Shown: piece by piece, positions 43,280 to 52,415 of the stretch | How the letters are laid out: each line of letters opens with the position of its first letter | Numbering within the stretch: the first letter of the stretch is position 1 | NCBI RefSeq assembly: GCF_018613725.1 | Contig: NZ_JAGGPS010000045.1 | Coordinates: 1-56,306, forward strand | Source: Hymenobacter sp. ISL-91 | GTDB taxonomy: Bacteria > Bacteroidota > Bacteroidia > Cytophagales > Hymenobacteraceae | Reading direction: 5' to 3' | Length of the DNA: 56,306 bases | Made by a program: the position numbers and the translations under genes | The notes under the pieces: model-generated | The model's database searches: none | Seen by the model: only the letters and a program-made list of their open reading frames with translations | What the model was told of the DNA's origin: nothing

Positions 43280-45325
43280 CTACGCCACCGAACTACCCGG
43301 CCGCACGGGGCTGCTGGGCTGCATGAGGCTAAGCACGCCGTCGGCGTTTTCGGCCATTAGCAGCATGCCTTGGCTCTGAATGCCCTTGATTTCGCGGGGT
43401 GCGAGATTGAGCAGTACCTGCACCTGCTGGCCCACTAGGGCCTCGGGCAGGAAGTGCTCGGCAATGCCCGATACAATGGTGTGGGGCTCGTCGAAACCTA
43501 AGTCCACGCTGAGTTTGAGCAGCTTTTTGGTTTTGGCGACCTTCTCGGCGGCTACGATGGTACCGATGCGTAAGTCCATCGTCTGGAACTGCTCGAAGCT
43601 GATGTCCTCCTTGGCGGGCGCGGCTACGGCGGCGGCCAGTTCGTTGGCTTTCTTGGTATCGAGCAACTTCTGAATCTGGGCTTCCACGGTGGCGTCTTCG
43701 ATTTTGGTGAACAGCAGCGCGGCTTCGGCCAAGTGGTGGCCAGCGGGCAGGGCATCGGGGCGGCCGGCTTTGGGCCAGGTGCCTTTCTCGGCATTCAGCA
43801 TGCGGCCGAGGCGGGCGGCGGCTTCGGGCAGGAAGGGTTCGAGCAGCGTTACGAAAGCGGCGGTAAGCTGCAGCGAAACGTGCAGCACGGTGCCGGTGCG
43901 GGCCTCGTCGGTTTTGATGAGCTTCCAGGGCTCCTGGTCGGCCAGGTACTTGTTGCCCAGGCGCGAGAGGTTCATCAGCTCATTCAGGGCGTCGCGGAAG
44001 CGGTAGTTGTCGATCAGCTCACCAATACGGGCCGGGAACTCCTGCAGCTGGCGCAGTACCTCTTCATCCTCGGGCGTGAAGCCGGCGCTGGCCGGTACCT
44101 GGCCACCGAAGAACTTGTGGGTGAGCACCACGGCCCGGTTCACGAAGTTGCCCAGGTTGGCCACCAGTTCGTTGTTGTTGCGGGCTTGAAAGTCCTTCCA
44201 GGTGAAGTCGTTGTCCTTGTTTTCAGGGGCGTTGGCGCAGAGCATGTAGCGTAGCACGTCGGCCTGGCCGGGGAAATCCTGCAGGTACTCGTGCAGCCAC
44301 ACGGCCCAGTTGCGGCTGGTGCTGATTTTGTCGCCTTCTAGGTTCAGGAACTCGTTAGCGGGCACATTATCGGGCAGGATATAGTCGCCGTGGGCCTTGA
44401 GCATCGTGGGGAAGATGATGCAGTGGAACACGATGTTGTCTTTGCCGATGAAGTGCACCAGCTTCGTGCCGCTGTCTTTCCAGTAGGTTTCCCAGGTGTC
44501 GGGCAGCAGCTCTTTGGTGGCCGAAATGTAGCCGATGGGCGCATCGAACCAGACGTACAGTACTTTGCCCTCGCCACCGGACACCGGCACGGGCACGCCC
44601 CAGTCGAGGTCGCGCGTCACGGCGCGGGGCAGCAGGCCCTGGTCGATCCAAGACTTACACTGGCCATACACGTTGGCTTTCCAGTCGTGCTTGTGGCCCT
44701 CCACAATCCACTCGCGCAGCCAGGGCTCGTACTGGTCGAGGGGCAGGTACCAGTGTTTGGTTTCGCGCAGCACGGGGTGGTTGCCGCTCAGCATGGAGCG
44801 CGGGTTGATGAGTTCGGTGGGCGAAAGCGAGGTGCCGCACTTCTCGCACTGGTCGCCGTAGGCGTTGTCGTTGCCACAGTTGGGGCAGGTGCCCACGATG
44901 TAGCGGTCGGCCAGAAACTGGTCGGCCTGCTCATCATAATACTGCTCCGATACCTGCTCGATAAACTTGTCTTCGGCGTGCAGCTTCTTGAAAAAGTCGC
45001 TGGCCGTTTCGGCGTGCACGCTGGAGGACGTACGCGAATAGATATCGAACGACACGCCAAAGTCGCGGAACGAGTCGCCGATGAGGGCGTGGTACTTATC
45101 CACGACCTGCTGCGGGGTGACGCCTTCCTTCTGGGCCCGGATGGTGATGGGCACGCCGTGCTCGTCGGAGCCGCAAATGAACTTGACGTCGCGCTGCTGG
45201 GCGCGCAGGTAGCGCACGTAAATGTCGGCGGGCAGGTACACGCCGGCTAGGTGGCCGATGTGCACGGGGCCGTTGGCGTAAGGCAACGCGGCCGTTACAG
45301 TGTAGCGTTGGGGCAAGTCAGGCAT
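43280..45325 (-). CDS. metG: Methionyl-tRNA synthetase
   Basis: 681 residues ([20 protein letters not shown]). It charges tRNA-Met. HIGH motif at residues 22-25, zinc knuckle Cys 147, 150, 160 and 163 ('[17 protein letters not shown]'), and KMSKS variant 'KISTS' at 333-337. A helical anticodon-binding domain follows. The last 110 residues are the EMAP-II-like tRNA-binding/dimer domain ('[17 protein letters not shown]', '[19 protein letters not shown]'). This is the long MetG1 form. The short linker before the last domain is Ala-rich. Its stop faces pth across a perfect hairpin. Confidence 0.97.
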   Translation of the reverse strand: MPDLPQRYTVTAALPYANGPVHIGHLAGVYLPADIYVRYLRAQQRDVKFICGSDEHGVPITIRAQKEGVTPQQVVDKYHALIGDSFRDFGVSFDIYSRTSSSVHAETASDFFKKLHAEDKFIEQVSEQYYDEQADQFLADRYIVGTCPNCGNDNAYGDQCEKCGTSLSPTELINPRSMLSGNHPVLRETKHWYLPLDQYEPWLREWIVEGHKHDWKANVYGQCKSWIDQGLLPRAVTRDLDWGVPVPVSGGEGKVLYVWFDAPIGYISATKELLPDTWETYWKDSGTKLVHFIGKDNIVFHCIIFPTMLKAHGDYILPDNVPANEFLNLEGDKISTSRNWAVWLHEYLQDFPGQADVLRYMLCANAPENKDNDFTWKDFQARNNNELVANLGNFVNRAVVLTHKFFGGQVPASAGFTPEDEEVLRQLQEFPARIGELIDNYRFRDALNELMNLSRLGNKYLADQEPWKLIKTDEARTGTVLHVSLQLTAAFVTLLEPFLPEAAARLGRMLNAEKGTWPKAGRPDALPAGHHLAEAALLFTKIEDATVEAQIQKLLDTKKANELAAAVAAPAKEDISFEQFQTMDLRIGTIVAAEKVAKTKKLLKLSVDLGFDEPHTIVSGIAEHFLPEALVGQQVQVLLNLAPREIKGIQSQGMLLMAENADGVLSLMQPSSPVRPGSSVA

Positions 45326-45547
45326 AAGCAGAAGGGAAAGTCGGCGGGTAGAAAGCGGCCACAGGAAGCCAGCTGGCCGCGGGGGTGCAAAGGAACGAGT
45401 AAAACAGGCAACCCCACAGGCCCCAGGCCCAGCACAGGGCCCTGCTTGGCAAGTTAGGGCAGGAAGAAGGAGGGCAAATCCAACCGGTAGCGCAACAGGC
45501 CGTATCTACTCATACTCTTTTCTTTTTCAACATTTTCTGATTCCACT

Positions 45548-46222
45548 ATGAGCAAGTCCTCCAAAGAAAAGTCGGCTAAAAAAGACAAGCCGAAAAAAGA
45601 AAAGACCGGCAAAAAAGACAAAGCGCCTAAAGTGCTAAAAGACCCTGCCGAGAAAGCACAGGCCAAGGCTGCCAAAGCACAGCTGAAAGCAGATAAAGCG
45701 GCTTCGAAAAGCTTGAAAACTCAGCAGGCAGGCAAAAATAATGGCCAGAAAAAGGCACTGCAAAAAGCCGCCAAACAATTGCAGAAGGAGCTGGATGCCC
45801 GCATAAACGAGGTGGTAAAACGCATTCGTAAGGATACCAAAACCAAGCTGCGGGAAGTGGTGAAAGATGCTACCCGCCGCCTCGACACCGATATGGAGCA
45901 CCTCTTCGAGCAGGCTCTGCATACCATTGTACGCGGCCAGGAGTCGGGTACGCAGGCTGGGGCCGACAGCATTGCGGCCACAGCCGACCCGGGCACGCTG
46001 CCCGAGGCTGAAGCCGTTGCGAAGACGCCGGCCACCACGCGCCGCAGCTCTACCAGTTCGGCCGGTAGCTCGGGTACCAAGCCCGCAGCCAAAACCAGCC
46101 GCGCTACTACTACCAGGGCAACCGCAGCCAAAACCGGCACTACAGCCAGCCGCTCGCGTGCCGCCAAAAACCCCACAGCAGCTACCGACCCAGATTCGCC
46201 CACAACAGGCACAGATTCGTAG
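45548..46222 (+). CDS. Histone H1-like Lys/Ala-rich protein
   Basis: 224 residues in three parts. Residues 1-75 are extremely Lys-rich ('MSKSSKEKSAKKDKPKKEKT'). Residues about 75-130 form a predicted coiled coil or amphipathic helix ('LQKELDARINEVVKRIRKDT', 'VKDATRRLDTDMEHLFEQAL'). Residues 140-224 are Ala/Thr/Ser-rich with spaced Arg and Lys ('KPAAKTSRATTTRATAAKTG'), as in eukaryotic H1 tails and bacterial AlgP/Hc-like proteins. No signal peptide. It probably binds DNA or RNA by charge. Low complexity weakens any family claim. It is monocistronic and ends eight bases before a perfect 30-base hairpin. Confidence 0.8.
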   Translation: MSKSSKEKSAKKDKPKKEKTGKKDKAPKVLKDPAEKAQAKAAKAQLKADKAASKSLKTQQAGKNNGQKKALQKAAKQLQKELDARINEVVKRIRKDTKTKLREVVKDATRRLDTDMEHLFEQALHTIVRGQESGTQAGADSIAATADPGTLPEAEAVAKTPATTRRSSTSSAGSSGTKPAAKTSRATTTRATAAKTGTTASRSRAAKNPTAATDPDSPTTGTDS

Positions 46223-46229
46223 GCCTGCC

Positions 46230-46297
46230 CATAATGGTGAGAGGCCCAACGGCCCGCTGCAACAAGACAGCGGGCCGTTGGGCCTCTCACCATTATG
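46230..46297. repeat. Perfect hairpin with 30-base arms between convergent genes
   Basis: Arms 46230-46259 and 46268-46297 (CATAATGGTGAGAGGCCCAA onward) are exact complements with loop CAACAAGA. The genes on both sides point toward it. No T run follows. Confidence 0.95.
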
Positions 46298-46317
46298 AGC
46301 AAAGGGGTGCTTACACG

Positions 46318-46665
46318 CTACGGAAGCCGCAGTGTATCGGCGGGAGCTCCTTTCACACGGCGCAGGCGGGTTTCGGGCGTAGCGGTGTTGTTGTTATCGT
46401 CATTGAGGCTCTCAGGGTTCTTCTGCGAGTTGATGCCACTGGCTTGCTCGCCGAGCCTAACCCGACCGGGCGTGGCATCGGGTGTAGCGCCGCCGTACCC
46501 GGCATTGCTGTTGTAGGCGGCCTGCCGGTCGGCATCGGTTACGATGCGGCCGGGCACGCGCCGTACGCTGGCCTCCTCGCTACGGGTTTCCTGCGAGGTG
46601 GTACACCCGGCAAGCAGCAGGGCGGCGGGCAGTAAAAGGCGAAACACAACGGCGGCGGTATGCAT
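46318..46665 (-). CDS. Small hypothetical lipoprotein
   Basis: 115 residues. A clear lipoprotein signal 'FRLLLPAALLLAGCTTSQET' places Cys 21 as the lipid site. The mature part is polar and likely disordered, with 'RRVPGRIVTDADRQAAYNSN', a Gly/Asn-rich middle and an Asp/Asn run ('NDDNNNTATPETRLRRVKG'). I do not recognise a family. Its stop faces the histone-like gene across a hairpin. The start is well placed and codon use is in keeping with the neighbours. Confidence 0.65.
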   Translation of the reverse strand: MHTAAVVFRLLLPAALLLAGCTTSQETRSEEASVRRVPGRIVTDADRQAAYNSNAGYGGATPDATPGRVRLGEQASGINSQKNPESLNDDNNNTATPETRLRRVKGAPADTLRLP

Positions 46666-47000
46666 GAGAGCAGGAAAAAGGAGCTGGCCCGGAGTGGGGC
46701 AGCTCTTTTGCTAACGACCAGAGGCAGGTGAGGTTGGCTTGGCTAGCACCTTTTTGCAGCCCTGCCCTGATTCCATCCCATACGGCCACCCGGACGCTCA
46801 TACCGCTCATGGCAGTTGTTTCCGCTTCAGCCCAGCGCCGGGGCAAGTCGTTGCACAGGTTGCGCAGAAGTAGAAAGGCATCCGTTGCGTCCTGCCAGGG
46901 CACCAGAAGGCTATACAAAACGGCCCACCGGCACAGATTGCCGGCGGGCCGTTTTAAGCAACGTGGTTTCGTTATCAGATGTACACCGATAACCGGGCGC
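46666..47000. other. Gap with a bidirectional terminator; no supported gene
   Basis: 335 bases between the small lipoprotein start and the msrB stop. A minus-strand frame starting in the terminator hairpin (46918) has plausible first residues, but it runs on through the lipoprotein gene in another frame, so it is not called. Confidence 0.4.
46917..46955 (-). terminator. Terminator of msrB
   Basis: AAAACGGCCCACCGGC pairs with GCCGGCGGGCCGTTTT (one mismatch) around ACAGATT. A-rich and T-rich flanks on both sides make it work in either direction. It lies 45 bases after the msrB stop. Confidence 0.85.
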
Positions 47001-47573
47001 TTATTCGGCCTTTTTGAAGGTCATGCCGTACGAATCCATGCAATAGCGCAGGCCGGTGGGCTTGGGCCCATCGTTGAAGACATGGCCCAGGTGGCCGCCG
47101 CACTTAGCGCATACCAGCCCATCGCGGCTCATGCCGTAGCTATTGTCGGTTACAATTTTGAGGCTGCTGTTGGCGGCCGGCGCCCAGAAGCTGGGCCAGC
47201 CAGTACCCGACTCAAACTTGGTTTCCGAAGAGAATAGCAGGTTGCCATCGGCGGCGCAGTAATAGTTGCCCTTCTCGTGGTTGTCGTTATAAGGGTTATC
47301 AAACGGCTTTTCGGTGCCGTGCTCGCGCAGGATGAAATACTGCTCGGCAGTGAGCTGCTTTTTCCACTCGGCGTCCGTTTTCTGAATCGGGAATTCGCCG
47401 GGTTTACCCGTCATGGGCTGCGGCTTCGGATACTCCTTGCCTGCCGCAGAAGCTGTTGTGGTCGGGCGGGCCGAATCGACGGCATCCATCTTGGTGTCGC
47501 GGGAGCTGGTCTGCGAGCAGGCGGTGTTGAAGGTGGCCGCCGAGAGCAGCAAAATCAGGAGAGAAGAGCGCAT
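47001..47573 (-). CDS. msrB: Peptide-methionine (R)-S-oxide reductase MsrB, lipoprotein form
   Basis: 190 residues from ATG 47573. A lipoprotein signal ('LLILLLSAATFNTACSQTSS', Cys 19) indicates work at the periplasm side of a membrane, repairing oxidised methionine of envelope proteins. MsrB features: 'EWKKQLTAEQYFILREHGTE', 'FESGTGWPSFWAP', 'GLVCAKCGGHLGHVFNDGP' and catalytic Cys in 'LRYCMDSYGMTF'. The first zinc pair, normally CxxC, is 'CAAD' here, while the second (CAKC) is intact, so one of four zinc ligands is changed to Asp. It is its own unit with a terminator. Confidence 0.93.
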   Translation of the reverse strand: MRSSLLILLLSAATFNTACSQTSSRDTKMDAVDSARPTTTASAAGKEYPKPQPMTGKPGEFPIQKTDAEWKKQLTAEQYFILREHGTEKPFDNPYNDNHEKGNYYCAADGNLLFSSETKFESGTGWPSFWAPAANSSLKIVTDNSYGMSRDGLVCAKCGGHLGHVFNDGPKPTGLRYCMDSYGMTFKKAE

Positions 47574-47778
47574 GTGATGAGTATTTTTCTGAAAAAGAAA
47601 GCCGTTCGTTTTAGGCGGCAGACAGATAACATACGCAGGCCGCAGACGGTTCGGTTGGGGGCTGGCCGGGCCTGCAGGGCCATTATATTTAACTGCCTGT
47701 CGGCCCACCAGTTGGCCACTGCTGCTGGCTTACTCCCTGATAATTAACCAGCCGCCTGAACTTACGCTCAATAATGCG

Positions 47779-47786
47779 TACATTTG
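47779..47786 (+). promoter_or_regulatory. Promoter -7 element for typA
   Basis: TACATTTG fits TAnnTTTG exactly, 20 bases before the typA ATG. No TTTG is at the right distance upstream. Confidence 0.55.
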
Positions 47787-47805
47787 CACCCGCAAAAACC
47801 CCTGT

Positions 47806-49614
47806 ATGCAGAACATTCGGAATATCGCCATCATTGCGCACGTTGACCACGGCAAGACCACGCTCGTGGACAAGATTATCCACGCCTCGAAGCTGTTCGA
47901 CGAACATCAGCAGTTCGACGACCTCATCCTCGACAACAACGACCTGGAGCGTGAGCGGGGCATTACCATCGTCTCGAAAAACGTATCGGTTCGGTACAAA
48001 GACGTTAAAATCAACATCATCGACACGCCTGGTCACGCCGACTTCGGTGGCGAGGTGGAGCGCGTACTGAAAATGGCCGACGGCGTACTGCTGCTCGTCG
48101 ATGCCTTCGAAGGTGCCATGCCCCAGACCCGCTTCGTGCTGGGCAAAGCCATCGACCTGGGCCTGAAGCCCATCGTGGTGGTGAACAAAGTAGACAAAGA
48201 GAACTGCCGGCCCGACGAGGTGCACGAGCAGGTATTCGACCTTATGTTCAACCTCGGTGCCAGCGAAGACCAGCTGGACTTCGTAACGCTGTACGGCTCT
48301 TCGAAGCAGGGCTGGATGAGCACCGACTGGAAAGTAAAAACCGACAGCATCATTCCGCTGCTCGACGCCGTAGTGGCATCTATTCCGGCTGCTCCTACCC
48401 TGGAGGGCACGCCCCAGATGCAGATTACCTCGCTCGACTACTCGTCGTTCGTGGGCCGCATCGGCATCGGCCGCGTACACCGCGGTACGCTGAAGGAAGG
48501 CGCCAACATGAGCCTCGTGAAGCGCGACGGCACCATCAAGAAGGTAAAAATCAAGGAGCTGCAGGTGTTCGAAGGTTTGGGCCGCACGAAAGTAGCCGAG
48601 GTTAGCTCGGGCGAAATCTGCGCCGTAACGGGCATCGAAGGCTTCGACATCGGCGACACGCTGGCCGACGCCGAAAACCCCGAGGGCCTGTCGGTTATCA
48701 GCATCGACGAGCCGACGATGAACATGCTGTTCACCATCAACAACTCGCCCTTCTTCGGTAAGGAAGGCAAGTTCGTGACCTCGCGCCACCTGCGCGACCG
48801 TTTGTTCAAGGAGACCGAGAAAAACCTGGCTCTGCGCGTGAAGGAAACCGACCGTGAGGACAGCTTCCTGGTGTACGGCCGGGGCATTCTGCACTTGTCG
48901 GTACTCATCGAGACCATGCGTCGCGAAGGGTTCGAGCTGCAGGTTGGCCAGCCGCAGGTATTGTTCCAGGAAGACGAGAAAGGCAACCGTTTGGAGCCGA
49001 TTGAGCACTTGGTAGTGGACGTGCCCGAGACGACGGCCGGCAAGGTAATCGAGCTGGTAACGATGCGCAAAGGTGAGCTGACCATCATGGAGCCTAAGGG
49101 CGACCTGCAGCACCTGGAGTTCAACATCCCGGCCCGGGGCCTGATCGGCCTGCGGAACAACGTGCTGACCGCCACCGCTGGTGAGGCCATCATGAACCAC
49201 CGCTTCTCGGCTTACGAGCCGCACAAGGGCGTGATTCCGGGCCGTATTGCCGGTTCGCTGATTTCGATGGATACGGGCGTTGGTACGGCCTACACCATCG
49301 ACAAGATGCAGGACCGTGGTGAGTTCTTCGTTGATCCGGGAGAAGAGGTGTACGCCGGCCAGGTTATCGGCGAGCACACCCGCCCGAACGATTTGACCAT
49401 CAACATCCAGAAGGGCAAGAAGCTCACGAACATGCGGGCGTCGGGTACCGACGATAACGCCAAGATTGTTCCGAAGCGTCAGTTCTCGCTGGAAGAAGCC
49501 ATGGAATACATCCAGAAGGATGAGTACCTGGAGGTAACGCCCAAGTCGATCCGGATGCGTAAGATCCTGCTCGACGAAAACGAGCGTCTTCGTTCGGCCA
49601 AGAAAGTTGACTAG
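47806..49614 (+). CDS. typA: Ribosome-associated GTPase TypA/BipA
   Basis: 602 residues (MQNIRNIAIIAHVDHGKTTL). A translational GTPase of the EF-G type that helps 50S assembly and growth under stress and cold. G motifs: P-loop 'AHVDHGKT' (11-18), 'RERGITI', 'DTPGHADF' (73-80), 'NKVD' (127-130). Domains II, III and V and the BipA-specific C-terminal domain are present ('EAMEYIQKDEYLEVTPKSIR'). Normal length. It has a promoter element and a strong terminator of its own. Confidence 0.97.
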   Translation: MQNIRNIAIIAHVDHGKTTLVDKIIHASKLFDEHQQFDDLILDNNDLERERGITIVSKNVSVRYKDVKINIIDTPGHADFGGEVERVLKMADGVLLLVDAFEGAMPQTRFVLGKAIDLGLKPIVVVNKVDKENCRPDEVHEQVFDLMFNLGASEDQLDFVTLYGSSKQGWMSTDWKVKTDSIIPLLDAVVASIPAAPTLEGTPQMQITSLDYSSFVGRIGIGRVHRGTLKEGANMSLVKRDGTIKKVKIKELQVFEGLGRTKVAEVSSGEICAVTGIEGFDIGDTLADAENPEGLSVISIDEPTMNMLFTINNSPFFGKEGKFVTSRHLRDRLFKETEKNLALRVKETDREDSFLVYGRGILHLSVLIETMRREGFELQVGQPQVLFQEDEKGNRLEPIEHLVVDVPETTAGKVIELVTMRKGELTIMEPKGDLQHLEFNIPARGLIGLRNNVLTATAGEAIMNHRFSAYEPHKGVIPGRIAGSLISMDTGVGTAYTIDKMQDRGEFFVDPGEEVYAGQVIGEHTRPNDLTINIQKGKKLTNMRASGTDDNAKIVPKRQFSLEEAMEYIQKDEYLEVTPKSIRMRKILLDENERLRSAKKVD

Positions 49615-49632
49615 TTGTTAGTCAATTGATTT

Positions 49633-49670
49633 AAAAAAAGGAGGGCAGCCAGTGGCTGCCCTCCTTTTTT
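49633..49670 (+). terminator. Terminator of typA
   Basis: GGAGGGCAGCC pairs exactly with GGCTGCCCTCC around a three-base loop, with an A run before and T6 after, 19 bases past the stop. Confidence 0.92.
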
Positions 49671-49701
49671 GTGTCTGTCTGAGCTTACCTACTTTTATAA
49701 A

Positions 49702-49851
49702 AAAGCTATTCACAAAGTACCTGAAATCAGAACGTCATGCTGAGCATAGCCGAAGCATCCCTACCGCTTCGTTGCAATGGTAATCCAACGAAGCGGTAGA
49801 GATGCTTCGGCAAGCTCAGCATGACGTTCTGTTGACTTTCCAAGCAGCTTC
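49702..49851. repeat. MITE-like hairpin element, copy 2 (150 bases)
   Basis: The right end GACTTTCCAAGCAGCTTC (49834-49851) matches the copy at 17243; the left end (49702-49720) is more diverged. Inner arms 49729-49774 and 49786-49830 pair almost fully (AGAACGTCATGCTGAGCATA onward), including an exact CAACGAAGCGGTAG helix. Confidence 0.75.
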
Positions 49852-49890
49852 AACAACCGCTTCTCTTTCCAACCACTTCCACCCACCAGC

Positions 49891-50403
49891 ATGCATCCTG
49901 AACTCCTGGCTTTTATAAACATCTTCACTCTGGGTGACACTGCGCCAACTCAGCGGCTGGCCGGCCGGCTGGACCTGGTGCTGACCGATACAGCGGGCTA
50001 TGCGGCACAGTTTGCGGAGGAGCTGGCCGAACGCGGCATAGAAGAGGAACTACCGCCCCAGGAATTGCGCGACATTGCCCTGCTTGATGCGCTGCTGGCC
50101 GAAGATCTGGCCGTGGAATGTGACTGGACAGAAACTGCCGGCGAGATACTGAGCAACCTGAACCACGTGCTGGCCCGGCAAGGGCGTGCCCCAGTACCGG
50201 AAACGCCGGGTATAGGCGCCGATGAAGACCTCGGACCAGAGCAACTGGACCTCGTGCAGGATACCCTGGAGCCACTCGGATTGGCCTTAGTAATGTTCGA
50301 CCTCGACGGCGACTCATATCCGCTGAGCGTGGTAGCGCAGGAGCAGGCCGAAGAGTTGGCTACACAGGCGCAACAGCTGGGCTTTAAGCTGCACCAGTGG
50401 TAG
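49891..50403 (+). CDS. DUF6630-like hypothetical protein
   Basis: 170 residues, acidic, no signal peptide. The pattern 'LRDIALLDALLAEDLAVECD' then 'WTETAGEILSNLNHVLARQG' and the C-terminal 'LVMFDLDGDSYPLSVVAQEQ' with 'AEELATQAQQLGFKLHQW' resembles DUF6630, a small cytoplasmic family of unknown role. The match is by memory of the pattern and moderate. It is alone between the MITE-like repeat and the DUF2071 gene. ATG 49891 begins MHPELLAFINIFTLGD and fits the family's start. Confidence 0.7.
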   Translation: MHPELLAFINIFTLGDTAPTQRLAGRLDLVLTDTAGYAAQFAEELAERGIEEELPPQELRDIALLDALLAEDLAVECDWTETAGEILSNLNHVLARQGRAPVPETPGIGADEDLGPEQLDLVQDTLEPLGLALVMFDLDGDSYPLSVVAQEQAEELATQAQQLGFKLHQW

Positions 50404-50578
50404 CCTGGCCAACCGCAGGCTTAGCCTAACCGGGGGCACACAGAACCACGCAGCAGGATGCCCGGAGCGCGAAGGCCCGCTGGCTGCCTGAGCGTTAGGC
50501 CGATGTTGGCACTGCGTTATAACCGTTCGGTGCTGCTACGGTTTCTTCGTTCCAGACTTCCCGCTTCGTTCTCGCCCC

Positions 50579-51319
50579 GTGCCCTCCACCCCTCCTACTT
50601 CCCGCCGCCTGCCGCTGATGCGGCAGCGCTGGAGCAACCTGCTGTTTGCCCACTGGCCGGTGCCGCCCGACTTGCTACGGCCTTACCTGCCGGCCCGCCT
50701 GGAGCTGGATTTGTTTGAGGGCCAGGCCTGGCTGGGCGTGGTACCCTTCACGATGAGCCATATCCGGCCGCTGGGGCTGCCGGCCGTGCCGGGCCTGAGC
50801 GCGCTGCACGAGCTGAACGTGCGCACCTACGCCCGCCTCGATGGAGTGCCGGGTGTCTGGTTTATTTCGCTCGATGCCACCCAGCCGCTGGGGGTGTGGG
50901 CGGCCCGTACGCTGTTTCACCTGCCCTACCTGCACGCCCGCATGACGCTCACCGAAACCAACGGCCAGCTAAGAACCGTAGCCGAGCGCACGCACCGGGG
51001 AGCAGCACCCGCCAGCTTCGCCGCCGCCTGGACGCCTGGCGCGGCCTTGCCCATAGCCCGGCCGGGCACGCTGGCCCACTTCCTTACCGAACGCTACCTG
51101 CTGTATACGGCTGGCCCCGACGTGCGCGCCGGCCACCACGGGCCGCAACTGTGGCGTGGGCAGCTCTGGCACGAGCCCTGGCAGCTGCACGAGGCCACAC
51201 TGCAGGAATGGAACTCAACACTGCTCGAAAGCCACGGCCTTCCCACGCCTGCCGGCCCGCCCCTGCTGTACGCCGCTGCCCCACTCGACGTGACGGTGCA
51301 GAGCCTGCGCCGCGTGTAA
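50579..51319 (+). CDS. YqjF-like DUF2071 family protein
   Basis: 246 residues from GTG 50579; ATG 50615 is the alternative. The opening 'MRQRWSNLLFAHWPVPPDLL' and 'FEGQAWLGVVPFTMSHIRPL' is the DUF2071 signature, with 'ELNVRTYARLDGVPGVWFIS' and 'FLTERYLLYT' in the expected order. The family has an acetoacetate-decarboxylase-like barrel fold, but its reaction is not known. No membrane segment. It is followed by acylphosphatase on the other strand. Confidence 0.88.
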   Translation: MPSTPPTSRRLPLMRQRWSNLLFAHWPVPPDLLRPYLPARLELDLFEGQAWLGVVPFTMSHIRPLGLPAVPGLSALHELNVRTYARLDGVPGVWFISLDATQPLGVWAARTLFHLPYLHARMTLTETNGQLRTVAERTHRGAAPASFAAAWTPGAALPIARPGTLAHFLTERYLLYTAGPDVRAGHHGPQLWRGQLWHEPWQLHEATLQEWNSTLLESHGLPTPAGPPLLYAAAPLDVTVQSLRRV

Positions 51320-51329
51320 CCCGGGCTGG

Positions 51330-51608
51330 CTAATGGCGCACCTCGAACTGCGCGTAGCCCTGGACCTCACCGGCTGTTACCTCCACCTTGTCTACGCGGG
51401 CTGTGGGCGGACCACCCTGTCGGCACCAGCTTTCCAGCGCGTCCAGCGCCTCAGTCGGACCTTCGGCCTCAATGGTTACGGTACCGTTGGGGTTGTTGCG
51501 GGCGTAACCGGTCAGGCCCAGCTGGCGCGCCTGTTGCCGGGTGCTCTGGCGGAAAAATACGCCCTGCACGCGGCCCTGTACTAGAAATGTGCGGTGTTCA
51601 GTCGTCAT
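51330..51608 (-). CDS. acyP: Acylphosphatase
   Basis: 92 residues, the usual size. It hydrolyses acyl phosphates such as carbamoyl and acetyl phosphate. The signature is complete: 'FLVQGRVQGVFFRQSTRQQA' with phosphate-binding Arg (about 20), then 'GLTGYARNNPNGTVTIEAEG' with catalytic Asn (38). It is convergent with the DUF2071 gene, with only 10 bases between the stops. Confidence 0.95.
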   Translation of the reverse strand: MTTEHRTFLVQGRVQGVFFRQSTRQQARQLGLTGYARNNPNGTVTIEAEGPTEALDALESWCRQGGPPTARVDKVEVTAGEVQGYAQFEVRH

Positions 51609-51745
51609 GTATTTCTAGAGGAACACTGCCGGCCGGTAGCACGTCGGCAGCTCGGTTGAAGGGGCCAAACAGCCCGTTTGGCCGCCGCTAGTTATCGGAC
51701 GTGGAATTTGTAGCCGGAGTTGCGAAGCCTTCGGTAGTTTAGCGC

Positions 51746-52411
51746 ATGCACCCTTCGTATTTCTACCTAGCGACGATACTTCTACCCTTTCTGGCAACAG
51801 TAGTGGCCCTGCTTGCAGGAGGCCGGCTGCGGCTGGCCTGCGTGTGGGGCAGCCGCCTGCTGCTGGGCGCGCTCATGCTCGGCGGCGGCCTCTACAAGCT
51901 CTCCGACAACCACCTGCCTGGCCTGATGGGCCCGCCTATGGACCACGCTTTTCTGGCCCGGCATCAGTTGGAACTGTTTGCCCGGTTTATTGGCATGGCG
52001 CAACTGTTGATTGGCTTACTGCTTCTGACGGGCCGGTTTGCGCTGCTGGGGGCCCTGCTGCTGGTGCCCATGTGGCTCAACATCATCTTCCTCACCTGGT
52101 CGCAAAACTGGCTGGGCACGCCCCTGCTCACTACCGGCTTCCTGGTCCTGACGGTTGGGCTGCTGCTCCACGACTATCAACGGCTCAAGCTCCTGTTTTA
52201 CCCGCCCCAACAGACCGAGGAATTGCGCGCATTGCCGTTGCGTACGGCCGGCCTGGGCCCCGAAATTTTCTGGTGGCTGGCGCTGGGCATAACGCTGGGC
52301 GGCGCGTTGCTCTACCCCATTTCGCTGGGTGTTATGGTGGGCGTAATGGCCCTTGGAGGTGTGCTGCTGCTTGTGGGCACCTGGTGGAGTTGGCGGCGCA
52401 GCCGGCCATAG
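51746..52411 (+). CDS. DoxX-like integral membrane protein
   Basis: 221 residues with about six hydrophobic segments. The middle 'GSRLLLGALMLGGGLYKLSD' and 'FARFIGMAQLLIGLLLLTGR' resemble the DoxX/DoxD four-helix core, with extra helices at the N-terminus and C-terminus ('WWLALGITLGGALLYPISLG'). DoxX proteins lie in the inner membrane and some take part in redox or detoxification complexes. The role here is unknown. Its stop is four bases from the stop of the convergent RNA methyltransferase gene. Confidence 0.75.
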   Translation: MHPSYFYLATILLPFLATVVALLAGGRLRLACVWGSRLLLGALMLGGGLYKLSDNHLPGLMGPPMDHAFLARHQLELFARFIGMAQLLIGLLLLTGRFALLGALLLVPMWLNIIFLTWSQNWLGTPLLTTGFLVLTVGLLLHDYQRLKLLFYPPQQTEELRALPLRTAGLGPEIFWWLALGITLGGALLYPISLGVMVGVMALGGVLLLVGTWWSWRRSRP

Positions 52412-52415
52412 GCGG

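Noticed and set aside
46580..46918. 112-codon minus-strand frame starting in the msrB terminator
   Set aside because: It overlaps the small lipoprotein gene in another frame, starts inside a hairpin and shows no family resemblance.
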